A stretch of DNA of 21,958 nucleotides from Desulfurococcales archaeon (lineage in GTDB: Archaea > Thermoproteota > Thermoprotei_A > Sulfolobales > Desulfurococcaceae). The stretch covers positions 1 through 21,958 of the forward strand of contig JAMOPC010000032.1 in NCBI GenBank assembly GCA_027064845.1. The letters run 5' to 3'. The notes under the pieces were generated by a model. The model made no database searches and had not been told where the DNA came from. It saw nothing but the letters and a program-made list of their open reading frames with translations. The translations under genes and the position numbers were made by a program. Below are positions 14,620 to 21,958 of this stretch, piece by piece; position 1 is the first letter of the stretch, and every line of letters begins with the position of its first letter.

Positions 14620-15306
14620 TTGTCATTATCTGCTAAGCGTAGATGGAGGAGTAGTGAAGAAATAGCTCTTAGGTTTCTTGAAGAGCAAGGATACAAGATA
14701 CTAGATACTCATTATAAGATAAAGATCGAAGGAGTAGAGATAGGAGAAGTAGATGCTATAGTAGAGGATAAAGAAGGTAATAAATATGCAGTAGAGATCA
14801 AGGCAGGCAGGATAGATGTAACGGGGATTAGACAAGCATATGTTAATGCACAACTACTTGGCTATAAGCCATTAGTTATAGCCAAGGGATTCTCGGATGA
14901 ATCAGCTGCATTGCTTGCAGAAAAACTAGGTGTTAAGGTTATACAATTAAGCGATTACTTCCTAGTGGAGTCCGAAGAGCTAGAAACCTTGATAAAAGCA
15001 AGTATTAGGAGCATTATCGAGGAATTCCTAAACGCTTTACTGATAACAAAGGACCTTAGCCCTGAAGAAGTAGATTTTCTAAGAATTATAGGCACATCTA
15101 GAAATATAAAAGAAGCAGCTGATAAACTCGGTACAAGTGTAGAAGAAATTGCTAGGAAAATAAAACGCTTACAGAATAAAGGTGTACTTAGCAAGAGAAC
15201 TAAGAGTTTTCAAGAAATTAGATTATATGCGCAACTTCTTCTCCTGCGAGAAAATCTGCGTAGAATACTTGAATTAATAAAGTCATGTTGTAGTAGAGCA
15301 GAGTAA
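14620..15306 (+). CDS. PD-(D/E)XK nuclease-fold protein with HTH domain
   Basis: 228 aa, TTG start directly after the cysS stop, with GGTGAGGAG upstream inside cysS, so probably coupled to it. Residues 10-110 are a restriction-endonuclease-like fold: helix RWRSSEEIALRFLEEQGY (conserved E), strand GEVDAIVED with catalytic D45, and AVEIKAG with E59-x-K61, giving D-x13-E-x-K; then Q-A-x-x-N-A-Q and helix/strand pairs. This resembles the RecB-like archaeal nucleases. Residues about 145-185 form an HTH (DFLRIIGTSRNIKEAADKLGTSVEEI in part), followed by basic helices. The function may be DNA repair or Holliday/flap cleavage; no direct evidence. Confidence 0.78.
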   Translation: MSLSAKRRWRSSEEIALRFLEEQGYKILDTHYKIKIEGVEIGEVDAIVEDKEGNKYAVEIKAGRIDVTGIRQAYVNAQLLGYKPLVIAKGFSDESAALLAEKLGVKVIQLSDYFLVESEELETLIKASIRSIIEEFLNALLITKDLSPEEVDFLRIIGTSRNIKEAADKLGTSVEEIARKIKRLQNKGVLSKRTKSFQEIRLYAQLLLLRENLRRILELIKSCCSRAE

Positions 15307-15316
15307 TTTAATAAAG
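15307..15316 (+). promoter_or_regulatory. TATA-like box for the structured RNA candidate
   Basis: TTTAATAAAG begins just past the TAA of the nuclease gene. The predicted transcript start is about 15337, at the left edge of the G+C-rich island. Confidence 0.4.
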
Positions 15317-15336
15317 TATTAATAAGATATGAAAAC

Positions 15337-15428
15337 AATGCTATGAGGAACGCGCCGGAAGAGCTATGAGCCTATCCTAGAAGGCCAGGCTAGGATTAGG
15401 CGATGACTGGACACTTTTTCGCCGAGCA
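15337..15428 (+). ncRNA. double kink-turn RNA candidate, non-canonical box C/D-like
   Basis: A G+C-rich island between two convergent genes. Terminal K-turn: stem TGC (15339-15341) with GCA (15426-15428), bulge 15342-15344, box C ATGAGGA (15343-15349) against box D CCGA (15422-15425); the usual U-U pair is replaced by G-C. Internal K-turn: D'-like ATGA (15366-15369) against C'-like ATGACTG (15403-15409), with G-A pairs and a U-A pair in place of G-C. Between D' and C' lies an 11-bp hairpin GCCTATCCTAG (15370-15380) with CTAGGATTAGGC (15390-15401), one bulge. The two guide regions pair with each other (CGGAAGAG 15356-15363 with CTTTTTCG 15414-15421, two G-U pairs), which favours the plus strand. 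The direct repeat GCTATGAG occurs at 15340 and 15363. Confidence 0.5.
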
Positions 15429-15429
15429 A

Positions 15430-16425
15430 CTACTTCAAGAAACTAATTATTTTCTCGATGCCCTTACTATTATCGATCCTATTAGGTATTTTCGATAAAC
15501 TAGCTTTCTTGAACCTATCTATCTCATTGAGTATTTTCAATAATATCAGAGATATGTTATCTGGTTTCCAATTATCTTCTATAACAACTAGGTCTGTATC
15601 TATGAATAGTCTCAGCAAACCTATTTCAGAAGATGAAAGTATGGGTCTGCCATGCATGATCGATTTAATCAATAACTCGTTTGCATGAGGACTGTTTTCT
15701 TTGAGAATTACTACTGAAGCGTTATCTATGATTGTGTCATAGGTGTCTGTATATATACATATTATTCTCGGATCCCTAAAACACTTTGTAAACTCATTAA
15801 GTACTAAAAATACAAATCTTGGAAAAACCTCGAGTTGCTTTAATAACTTAATAATATTAATGTAGAATTCTTTTTCCTTGTCTCTGTAGATGGCAACAAA
15901 TAATGGTTTATCACTGTGAATAAGGCTTCTCATAAGTAGAGGCTCGCCAGTTGATATTGGTAAGTAAATGTATTGATAATTATCAAGCAATCCATTAGTA
16001 TATACTCTCTCCATAGGAGTGGTATATACAAGTAAAATTTCGCCTAGCAATCCAAGTAGTAGGTTTATTATAGGTATTTTTAATCCGAATAATTTCCTAG
16101 ACTCCTTACTAGGACTTGGAGGAAAAACTATTACCAGCTTCTTCGGCTTCCTTAGGATAATAAATGATAATAGAGACAAGAATAAGAAGTCATTGATTTC
16201 AGAACAAATAATTAGTCTTGACGAATCATTAAGGAATCTAGAGTACAGTCCTTGAATTAATGATAATTTCCTAAGCATTCCTTGTTTAGCAAATCTTTCT
16301 TCATCTATTCTAATATACTTAATACTGAATCCTTTCTCATACAATGATGATGCTAAATTCTCATCTATTATACTACAATTAAACGAGACAAGTAAAACAT
16401 TTTTATCTATGGTTTTTTCATGCAT
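15430..16425 (-). CDS. divergent GT-B-type glycosyltransferase-like protein
   Basis: 331 aa from ATG 16423-16425; a TTG four codons upstream is possible. The N-terminal half is a Rossmann-like region with a hydrophobic helix pair (FLFLSLLSFIILRKPKKLVIVFPP, IINLLLGLLGEILLVY) that may touch the membrane. The C-terminal half has the pattern of GT-B glycosyltransferases: VAIYRDKEKE, FVFLVLNEF, then NSPHANELLIKSIMHGRPILSS, which is like the E-x7-E region and G-x-P-(V/I) of family GT4. The expected E-x7-E glutamates are only partly kept, so activity is uncertain. It is divergent from the radical SAM gene at 16483. Confidence 0.5.
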   Translation of the reverse strand: MHEKTIDKNVLLVSFNCSIIDENLASSLYEKGFSIKYIRIDEERFAKQGMLRKLSLIQGLYSRFLNDSSRLIICSEINDFLFLSLLSFIILRKPKKLVIVFPPSPSKESRKLFGLKIPIINLLLGLLGEILLVYTTPMERVYTNGLLDNYQYIYLPISTGEPLLMRSLIHSDKPLFVAIYRDKEKEFYINIIKLLKQLEVFPRFVFLVLNEFTKCFRDPRIICIYTDTYDTIIDNASVVILKENSPHANELLIKSIMHGRPILSSSEIGLLRLFIDTDLVVIEDNWKPDNISLILLKILNEIDRFKKASLSKIPNRIDNSKGIEKIISFLK

Positions 16426-16482
16426 ATGTTTTCCCAATCAATATAATTTCCTATAGTATAATAATATTGTATTGGTGTTTTA

Positions 16483-17613
16483 ATGAATATATTGGAGTTT
16501 AAAGAGAAGCTGAGAAACAAGATTGGCAAGTTATTGAGTAGGTCTGAAAGAGAAAAGGCTATTAGAGATCACCATGCTAAGCGAAAACCACGTCCTTGTG
16601 GAATGACTATTCATACTGGAATAGGTTGTAACCTCAGATGCACGTATTGTTATATAGAGGATATGGGTTTCAAGTGGAGTATAGAACCATATCCTTTGAA
16701 TGGATTACAATTAGTATATGCATTGTTATCTAATCCCTACTTTGTACCGGGTGAAACTGGTACATTAATAGCTATTGGATCTGTTACAGAGCCTTTCCAC
16801 GGCATTACTAAGAAGAAAACTTTTGAATACATAGAGTGTATCTCGAAGTACCTCAAAAATCCTATACAGTTCTCGACTAAGATGTATTTGAATAAAGAAG
16901 AGGCAAGAATACTCAAAAACATTGAACCCAAGATCTCTCCCTTGATAACAATTGTTTCCATAAAATACTATAGAAAACTTGAACCATTCGCGCCTAGTCC
17001 TGAAAAAAGATTTGAGACAATAAAGAACCTCAGAGAAGCTGGACTTAAGCCAATATTATTTCTTCGACCTATAATTCCGGGAATAATAGAGAATGAATAC
17101 TACGAGATATTGGAGAAAGCAAGAGAATATGGTGCTCTAGGGATAGTTGCTGGATCATTAAGAGTTACTCCATTAATACTTGATAGACTAAGAAAAGCAG
17201 AAATACCAGTTGATGAAATAGTTAGGCGATTACATAAGCCTCTAAAACCAAACATACAAGTCTCAGTAGACACTAGTGATATTAAGAAAGAAATTCTTAG
17301 AACTGCTGAGAAGCTAGGCTTAATACCATTTCCTGAAGCATGTATGGCGAATATTTATACTCACGGATACATATGTTGGAAAATGATTTCTAAAGGAATA
17401 ATAAGGAAGGGAGAAGGATTACTTCCTCGCCTTGAAACAAGCGAAATAATTAGGGAAGCTGAAGAGCTAGGATTAAGAATAACTTATTTGAGAAAGGAAG
17501 ACTATAAACTAAAAATAGCTATTACTGGTCCCGCCAAGTTGAAATACTTCTTTATAGAGTACATAAAGTGTAAATATAAAATATGTATACAGGAAGTGAG
17601 AACATATAAGTGA
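16483..17613 (+). CDS. radical SAM protein, COG1533/SplB-like
   Basis: 376 aa, ATG with GGTG 5 nt upstream. The Fe-S cluster ligands are C49-x3-C53-x2-C56 in GCNLRCTYCYIEDMG, of the C-x-Y/Y-C-Y-type seen in SplB-like proteins. Following barrel segments: LIAIGSVTEPFHG, IQFSTKMYLN, ITIVSIKYYRKLEPFAPSP, LRPIIPGI, GIVAGSLRVTP. The later PEACMANIYTHGYICWKM adds two cysteines (about 285 and 296) that might bind a second cluster or metal. SplB itself repairs spore photoproduct, but COG1533 members in archaea have unknown substrates, so I do not claim repair. It is divergent from the GT-like gene. Confidence 0.8.
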   Translation: MNILEFKEKLRNKIGKLLSRSEREKAIRDHHAKRKPRPCGMTIHTGIGCNLRCTYCYIEDMGFKWSIEPYPLNGLQLVYALLSNPYFVPGETGTLIAIGSVTEPFHGITKKKTFEYIECISKYLKNPIQFSTKMYLNKEEARILKNIEPKISPLITIVSIKYYRKLEPFAPSPEKRFETIKNLREAGLKPILFLRPIIPGIIENEYYEILEKAREYGALGIVAGSLRVTPLILDRLRKAEIPVDEIVRRLHKPLKPNIQVSVDTSDIKKEILRTAEKLGLIPFPEACMANIYTHGYICWKMISKGIIRKGEGLLPRLETSEIIREAEELGLRITYLRKEDYKLKIAITGPAKLKYFFIEYIKCKYKICIQEVRTYK

Positions 17614-17620
17614 AAATAGG

Positions 17621-17842
17621 TTATTGTTTCTTTAATTCTTCTTCTATCTTGTCAGCCAGTTTACTTAGTTCTTCTTTATCCATGTCTCTGACAAAGGTCT
17701 TAGACTCAACTAGTATCACTTTTCCTGTTAGCTTATCCTTTACACGGATGATGTCTTTGTCTTTCCTATGATATATGTCTAGTAGTTCGATTTGTTTTTT
17801 ATCCAGTAATTCACGTAATATTACACCTGGTGTTTTAGGCAT
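17621..17842 (-). CDS. small charged hypothetical protein
   Basis: 73 aa, ATG 17840-17842 with GAGGGAGT about 5 nt upstream. Nearly 45 percent of residues are charged. Layout: a short helix (GVILRELLDKKQIEL), a three-strand hairpin (DIYHRKDKDIIRVKDKLTGKVILVES) and a C-terminal helix (DKEELSKLADKIEEELKKQ). This beta-core with flanking helices is like many small archaeal nucleic-acid-associated proteins, but I recognise no family. It converges on the radical SAM gene with 7 bp between the stops and is divergent from the gene at 17960. Confidence 0.6.
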   Translation of the reverse strand: MPKTPGVILRELLDKKQIELLDIYHRKDKDIIRVKDKLTGKVILVESKTFVRDMDKEELSKLADKIEEELKKQ

Positions 17843-17959
17843 AGTTACTCCCTCGCTTCCAATACAGATATCATGTTTTCATCAATTTAAACCAATTATA
17901 GGCTATTAAAGCTTATTCATTATAAGCCGTCAAGTATAGCCTCGCTGTAAAGAGCTGAA

Positions 17960-18400
17960 ATGGTGTTGTATGTGAGGCAGACAGTTCCATGGCATAACGG
18001 TTCTCTTGAAGTATTGGTAAAAGAATCAGTCCTAGTTTTAAGAGGAAGCAATTTCTTCATAGAAATAAGGCCCCGTTCGGTTATTATAAGTAATGTAAAG
18101 GATCTAAGAATAGGCGAGGATACTAAGAAAAAATATATATACATATATTTGATAGAACCGATCAAACCCTTAACTAGTGTTCACTCAAAAATAGTTCCGG
18201 GTAAACCATTTAATGTTGGAGATTATCAATTAAGATACACTATTACAAACTATGACCATTATTATACGATAATAACTCCGGGATACACTTTATATGACTA
18301 CATTGTTGTTTCAAGCGATGAAATAGGCATTGTCACCTCTAGGAAGAGAGAAGTATATTACGAAGTAAGTGATCACATGATAACTCTCTACTTTGTGTAG
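17960..18400 (+). CDS. hypothetical protein, beta-rich
   Basis: 146 aa from ATG 17960; no strong ribosome binding site, and a TATA-like CATTATAAG near 17918-17926 gives a short leader. Almost all predicted structure is beta: SLEVLVKESVLVLRG, FFIEIRPRSVIISNVKDL, KYIYIYLIEPI, YQLRYTITNYDHYYTIITPGY, DYIVVSSDEIGIVTS, YYEVSDHMITLYFV. Tyrosine is frequent and there is no cysteine. There is no signal peptide. It could be a small beta-barrel or jelly-roll fold; no family recognised. It ends 6 bp before the convergent IPK gene. Confidence 0.6.
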   Translation: MVLYVRQTVPWHNGSLEVLVKESVLVLRGSNFFIEIRPRSVIISNVKDLRIGEDTKKKYIYIYLIEPIKPLTSVHSKIVPGKPFNVGDYQLRYTITNYDHYYTIITPGYTLYDYIVVSSDEIGIVTSRKREVYYEVSDHMITLYFV

Positions 18401-18406
18401 AGAAAC

Positions 18407-19192
18407 TTATCTCATATCTATAATTGTCCCTCTGGACAATGGTTTTCCAAGTATTGCTTTTATCGCTTCTTCTGTATTAAATCCAGAAACTATATATACT
18501 GGTATCCCCAGTTCTTCGGACAATTCCGCTGTACTTTTGATCTTTCCATACATGCTTCCAGTTTCATCTAGGTCTTTACTAAGAGATAATATTTCAAGCA
18601 CCTCTTCTAGGTTCCTTCTATTTATAACATTAATTATTTTTGCGTCTTTATGTTTTTTCGGGTTTTTATCATATACTCCGTCGACGTCTGTTAGAAGAAC
18701 TATTCTTGATGGTTTAATGTGATTCGAGAGAATTTTGAAAACATTCTCTGTAGATAAAACAGTATATGTGTTCTTTGAATTAATTATGCATTCTCCATAG
18801 AGTACAGGAATTATTCCTTTCTCGACTAGTGTTTTAACTGGATCGATGAATACTTTATATTCATTATTCTGTTTCATTATTATAGCTGATGTTTGTATAG
18901 TTGTTGCTAAGATATTGTTTTCTAGAAGTTTATCTACAATAATATGGTTCAATTTCCTCGTAGCCGAATGACACCTTACTAATAGTTCTTCGGGGCAAGC
19001 ATTTTTATATTTTCGTACAACTGGATGTGCAAAACTACCGCCACCATTACCTAAGAGTAAGCTTACCTTCCTCCACGTATTCTTAATAATTGCTACTGCT
19101 TTGTCTAAAGCACCAATATTTAGAGTGAATGGTTTATTTTTCAAAGTTATAAAACTGCCACCTAGTTTTACATAAACGATTTCTTTAGACAA
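18407..19192 (-). CDS. isopentenyl phosphate kinase
   Basis: 261 aa with TTG start (19190-19192) and GGTGACGAG upstream. An amino-acid-kinase-fold protein with IPK markers: KLGGSFIT (K9, P-loop-like), GNGGGSFAHP with H56 at the position of the catalytic His of characterised archaeal IPKs, LLTDVDGVYDKNP, ETGSMYGKI for ATP binding, and a final GTIID. IPK makes isopentenyl diphosphate from isopentenyl phosphate, the last step of the archaeal mevalonate variant that supplies archaeal lipids. The GNGGG in place of the usual HGGG is a mild change at the loop's first position. No other mevalonate gene is in the window. TATA-like box at 19239-19248 (minus strand TAATTTAAAC). Confidence 0.9.
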   Translation of the reverse strand: MSKEIVYVKLGGSFITLKNKPFTLNIGALDKAVAIIKNTWRKVSLLLGNGGGSFAHPVVRKYKNACPEELLVRCHSATRKLNHIIVDKLLENNILATTIQTSAIIMKQNNEYKVFIDPVKTLVEKGIIPVLYGECIINSKNTYTVLSTENVFKILSNHIKPSRIVLLTDVDGVYDKNPKKHKDAKIINVINRRNLEEVLEILSLSKDLDETGSMYGKIKSTAELSEELGIPVYIVSGFNTEEAIKAILGKPLSRGTIIDMR

Positions 19193-19238
19193 TACTCGTC
19201 ACCATACTATTAGAGAAAGCAAGTATTTACAGTATTAA

Positions 19239-19248
19239 GTTTAAATTA
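19239..19248 (-). promoter_or_regulatory. TATA-like box for the IPK gene
   Basis: On the minus strand TAATTTAAAC, predicting transcription near 19217 and a leader of about 25 nt. The 131-bp divergent gap also holds AT-rich sequence that could serve the membrane-protein gene on the other side. Confidence 0.4.
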
Positions 19249-19323
19249 TTTAGAATAGTATTAATTTATTCCTAAGGAAAAGGTTGAGGAGTTTTACGGC
19301 GTAAGATAGTATAGTGTTATTGC

Positions 19324-20676
19324 TTGTCCAAGGGAATCATCTTGAATAAAACAAGAATGCTGGAATCTCTTAAAAGATTATTTTTATATAAGAACGGGTT
19401 AGTAGGTTTCATAATAGCAAATGTCTTTATATTAGTATTTGCTCCTACGCATTGGCTTTATTATGATGTTAGGTATTTTATAGAGTGGGTTGATGTTATT
19501 AAGCAACATGGATTATTCAGCGTATACTCGTATGCTCATAAAGTAGCCTATCCACCGATCCCTGTTATAGTATTTACTCTAATGCATACTTTTGCATCTT
19601 CTATAACATCCTCTACTTACCTGATCAGATTAATTGATAAAATACCATTAATACTAGCTTTCAATATTATTTATTACTTGTTAAGGAAACATTATGGTTT
19701 AAGTGCTGCTCACTTATGGTTAGTTAGCTATGCTTCTTACTTAACTATTTTCGCGTATCAGTTTGATTTACTCACAGTATTGTTTTTATTAGCTTCATTC
19801 ATAGAATTGATAAAAAAGAATCCTAGTCCACTACGTCTTGGTTTATATAATGCATTATACTTATTGGTTAAACAAGGCTTAGTCTTCTTAGCGTTTATTC
19901 CATTAATTTACCTTCTTAAAAAATATGGTGTTAAACCCGCTATGAAGTATGTATTGGCAGGACTCGCTACAGGGCTTGTATTCATACTTCCCTTCATAAT
20001 CTATGACCCATGCTCCTTTATCGAGAAAGTATTGTTCTTCCACTCTGCAAGATATCCGCAAGAACTTAGTTTATGGGCTATACCAGTTTATTTAAGTAAT
20101 TTTAACTATACAATAATACCGACTTGGTATTCTTGGTTATGGTTCCCGATCTATTTGTTTGCTACAATTTATTTACTATATAAGTTCTATAGGTGTAAAC
20201 AAATTAACGATAAGATAGTGTTGAAATATATTATTTTACTCCTAATAGTTTTATTAGTCACCAATAAAGTTGGTAATGAGAATTACCTTGTATGGATAGT
20301 ACCGTTTCTTGCAATATATTTATCTCTTCATCCGGAATATCGAGATCTCAGGCTTATTTATATAGTACTACCGGTCATGAGCAGCTTGCTTTTTCCTCTT
20401 GTAACTTATTTTGCTGCGGCTGTTGCCCAGGGATCGTTGCTTATAATGGAGGATTTATCACATTATTCTGCTATGTGGCTCATGGAGAGATCATTTGAAA
20501 GAGGTGCAATTATCTTTCCTCTAATAGATTATGCTAGAATATACTTCTATGGTTTCTTTGATGCTCTATATAAATGTATGTGGGTATCATCTACGATATT
20601 TGTTGTTTTCTACAATGTTTATCTACTATATGTTTTTAAGAAAATATATTCCATTAAGTACCCGGGAGAAGAATAA
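19324..20676 (+). CDS. polytopic membrane protein, GT-C glycosyltransferase-like
   Basis: Up to 450 aa. Starts are all weak: TTG 19324, TTG 19342 (GGGAATC upstream) or ATG 19357. About ten hydrophobic segments run from residue 25 to 440. The first large extracellular loop has the pattern of GT-C enzymes: an acidic residue after the first helix (WLYYDVRYFIEW, D49), HG-x-x-x-V-Y and YPPIPVIVF at 76-84. Members transfer sugars from polyprenyl-phosphate donors to lipids or proteins on the outside of the membrane, as in N-glycosylation or S-layer glycoprotein decoration. The exact substrate is not known. It is followed 25 bp later by dphB, probably by readthrough. Confidence 0.7.
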   Translation: MSKGIILNKTRMLESLKRLFLYKNGLVGFIIANVFILVFAPTHWLYYDVRYFIEWVDVIKQHGLFSVYSYAHKVAYPPIPVIVFTLMHTFASSITSSTYLIRLIDKIPLILAFNIIYYLLRKHYGLSAAHLWLVSYASYLTIFAYQFDLLTVLFLLASFIELIKKNPSPLRLGLYNALYLLVKQGLVFLAFIPLIYLLKKYGVKPAMKYVLAGLATGLVFILPFIIYDPCSFIEKVLFFHSARYPQELSLWAIPVYLSNFNYTIIPTWYSWLWFPIYLFATIYLLYKFYRCKQINDKIVLKYIILLLIVLLVTNKVGNENYLVWIVPFLAIYLSLHPEYRDLRLIYIVLPVMSSLLFPLVTYFAAAVAQGSLLIMEDLSHYSAMWLMERSFERGAIIFPLIDYARIYFYGFFDALYKCMWVSSTIFVVFYNVYLLYVFKKIYSIKYPGEE

Positions 20677-20701
20677 GTATTTTTACTAATGGTGATATTA
20701 T

Positions 20702-21505
20702 TTGCTTATTTTTATTGGAGCGGGTTTATCAATTAACCACTTAACGATCGAGGCCGTAGAATGGCTAAAGAAAGCAGACAAGATCATTATTGATTCATAC
20801 ACCAACATCATTCCAGACTTCAGTATTGATAAATTATTTAAAATTATAGGAACAAGGAAAAACGTTGTTATCGCAGATAGATCTATGCTTGAAGGAGTAT
20901 CTATAAAGAAAATCGTGGAAGAAGCACAAAAACTTAACTTAGCGATCCTTGTACCAGGCGATCCATTCATAGCTACAACGCATGATGCTATACGGGTAGA
21001 AGCTATAAAACACGGTGTCCAAGTAAAAACAATTAATGGATTATCAATATATTCTCTAGCTCCCTCTAGAACAGGTTTACAAGCATATAGATTTGGAAAA
21101 ACAGTCACTCTTGTCTATCCAGAAGCATTTAGACCATATTCTACTATTGAAACTATCTATGATAATATTAGCAGAAATCTCCATACATTGTTATTACTAG
21201 ACTTAAAGCTTGAAGAAAATAAAGCCATGACTATAAATGAGGCTGTCGATATCTTAATGAATCTTGATGAAGACAGAAAACTAAATAATGTTATTGCAGT
21301 GGGATTAGCAAGAATAGGTTGTAAAGATGAAAAGATACAAGCTGATAGACTATCTAGGTTAAAGAAATATGATTTCCCTCCACCTCCTCATAGCTTAGTA
21401 ATTGTGGCTAAGCCTCATCCTATAGAGCTTGATTCTCTTAAATACTTGTGTAATCTACCTGACGAAATATATATGGAACTGTTAAGGAGCAGGAAATATC
21501 CTTGA
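20702..21505 (+). CDS. dphB: diphthine synthase
   Basis: 267 aa, TTG start with GGTGAT 5 nt upstream. A SAM-dependent tetrapyrrole-methylase-fold enzyme that methylates the modified histidine of elongation factor 2 to build diphthine. Motifs: FIGAGLS at the N-terminus, KADKIIIDSYTN, LVPGDPFIATTH (the family's GDP-x-x-A-T-T-H), TGLQAYRFGKTVTL, LHTLLLLDLK, MTINEAVDIL, PPPPHSLVIVAKPHPIE. The length is usual. It is a house-keeping gene of archaea and eukaryotes, which supports the archaeal assignment of the window. It probably shares a transcript with the membrane protein upstream. Confidence 0.95.
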   Translation: MLIFIGAGLSINHLTIEAVEWLKKADKIIIDSYTNIIPDFSIDKLFKIIGTRKNVVIADRSMLEGVSIKKIVEEAQKLNLAILVPGDPFIATTHDAIRVEAIKHGVQVKTINGLSIYSLAPSRTGLQAYRFGKTVTLVYPEAFRPYSTIETIYDNISRNLHTLLLLDLKLEENKAMTINEAVDILMNLDEDRKLNNVIAVGLARIGCKDEKIQADRLSRLKKYDFPPPPHSLVIVAKPHPIELDSLKYLCNLPDEIYMELLRSRKYP

Positions 21506-21580
21506 TGCTTATGTTTGTTTCCGTTAAGTTTTAATATCTTCATAATATATTCATTTCCTAGCTTGGACGAGGTGACCAAT

Positions 21581-21958
21581 ATGTATAGATTAGTGTCTAT
21601 AACATTAGTAACAATAATAGTATTATCTCTAATTACACCTGGATATATTACAACATTCGCCAACAATGCTCCAAATTATATACTGATAAAAGATGCTCTA
21701 GGAAGAACAATCAATATTACAGAGAAACCGTTAAAAATAGTATCACTGGCTCCTTCAATAACCGAAGAAATATTCTACTTAGGACTACAAAAATATCTCG
21801 TAGGAGTTGATAACACATCTTACACTGATCTTCATTTCGGAATAGCAGACTACTTAAAAGAAAACAAGATCACACCAGTAGGCGGTTATTGGTGGAGCAC
21901 TATAAGTGTTGAAAAAATATTATCGCTAAAACCCAATATCGTATTTGCTGATAAAGGA
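21581..21958 (+). CDS. ABC-transporter substrate-binding protein, BtuF-like (truncated by window end)
   Basis: 126 codons are visible from ATG 21581, with GAGGTGA about 5 nt upstream, and the frame runs out at the window edge. An N-terminal signal peptide or lipoprotein-like helix (LVSITLVTIIVLSLITPGY) precedes a mature region starting near NNAPNYILIKDALGRTI. The segment DALGRTINITEKPLKIVSLAPSITEEIFYLGL and later SVEKILSLKPNIVFAD match the first lobe of PF01497 binding proteins, which capture cobalamin, haem or iron-siderophore outside the cell for an ABC importer. The ligand cannot be told; permease and ATPase genes would lie beyond the window. Confidence 0.85.
   Translation, partial: MYRLVSITLVTIIVLSLITPGYITTFANNAPNYILIKDALGRTINITEKPLKIVSLAPSITEEIFYLGLQKYLVGVDNTSYTDLHFGIADYLKENKITPVGGYWWSTISVEKILSLKPNIVFADKG

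Noticed and set aside
15356..15421. H/ACA guide RNA with the ACA at 15411-15413
   Set aside because: An ACA follows a CCGG:CTGG stem, but that stem is only 4 bp and the pocket-to-ACA distance does not fit 14-16 nt unless the hairpin is opened.
17843..17959. TTGATGA on the minus strand as a possible box C
   Set aside because: No CTGA lies at a suitable distance downstream on that strand and no terminal stem forms.
19262..19309. Protein-like 14-codon stretch (FIPKEKVEEFYGVR then stop) before the membrane-protein gene
   Set aside because: No start codon, closed by a stop just upstream, and too short to separate from chance; it might be a remnant but I cannot support it.

Overview
The window is about 22 kb of AT-rich (roughly one third G+C), gene-dense DNA from a hyperthermophilic archaeon. 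It most resembles an anaerobic Crenarchaeota/Desulfurococcales genome of the Staphylothermus type. Supporting signs are archaeal-only genes (isopentenyl phosphate kinase, diphthine synthase, the PF04008 'adenosine-specific kinase', a stand-alone TRAM protein), TATA boxes about 26 nt upstream of likely transcript starts, and Shine-Dalgarno cores of the GGTGA/GAGGTGATC type. Many starts are GTG or TTG. The genus is inference; no rRNA or tRNA lies in the window.

Layout, left to right. 1-2400: end of an unknown gene, a thioredoxin-fold-like small protein, a ten-cysteine protein with four C-P-[FY]-Y motifs, an HTH/coiled-coil protein and an unknown protein. 2400-5150: a roadblock-like small protein, a TatD-like hydrolase coupled to an unknown partner, a HAD hydrolase and a winged-helix protein, with a box C/D sRNA candidate at 4052-4122. 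5265-8937: a B12-binding-type radical SAM protein, a 336-bp gap, a DUF167 protein, an HTH/Zn-ribbon regulator and threonine dehydratase. 8945-11600: a HAD phosphatase with an unknown partner, a TRAM protein, an unknown protein and the PF04008 protein. 11780-15306: four genes in one direction (a protein with a very basic tail, a nucleoside phosphorylase, cysteinyl-tRNA synthetase, a PD-(D/E)XK nuclease with HTH). 15430-21958: a GT-B-like protein, a second radical SAM protein, two small unknowns, isopentenyl phosphate kinase, a GT-C-like membrane protein, diphthine synthase and the start of a BtuF-like binding protein.

Most genes are housekeeping or metabolic: translation (cysS, dphB), archaeal lipid precursor synthesis, amino-acid catabolism and nucleoside salvage. 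I see no insertion sequence, CRISPR array, integrase or tRNA, so this is core chromosome rather than an island.

The strongest unexplained signal is RNA. Three short elements (4052-4122 +; 6555-6632 -; about 15337-15428 +) can each form kink-turns of the box C/D type, and each has a TATA-like box about 26 nt upstream. Two are G+C-rich islands in AT-rich DNA. One is antisense to the 3' end of a radical SAM gene. The third shows two kink-turns with apparently compensated bases and a long hairpin between D' and C', which is not a standard C/D guide layout.
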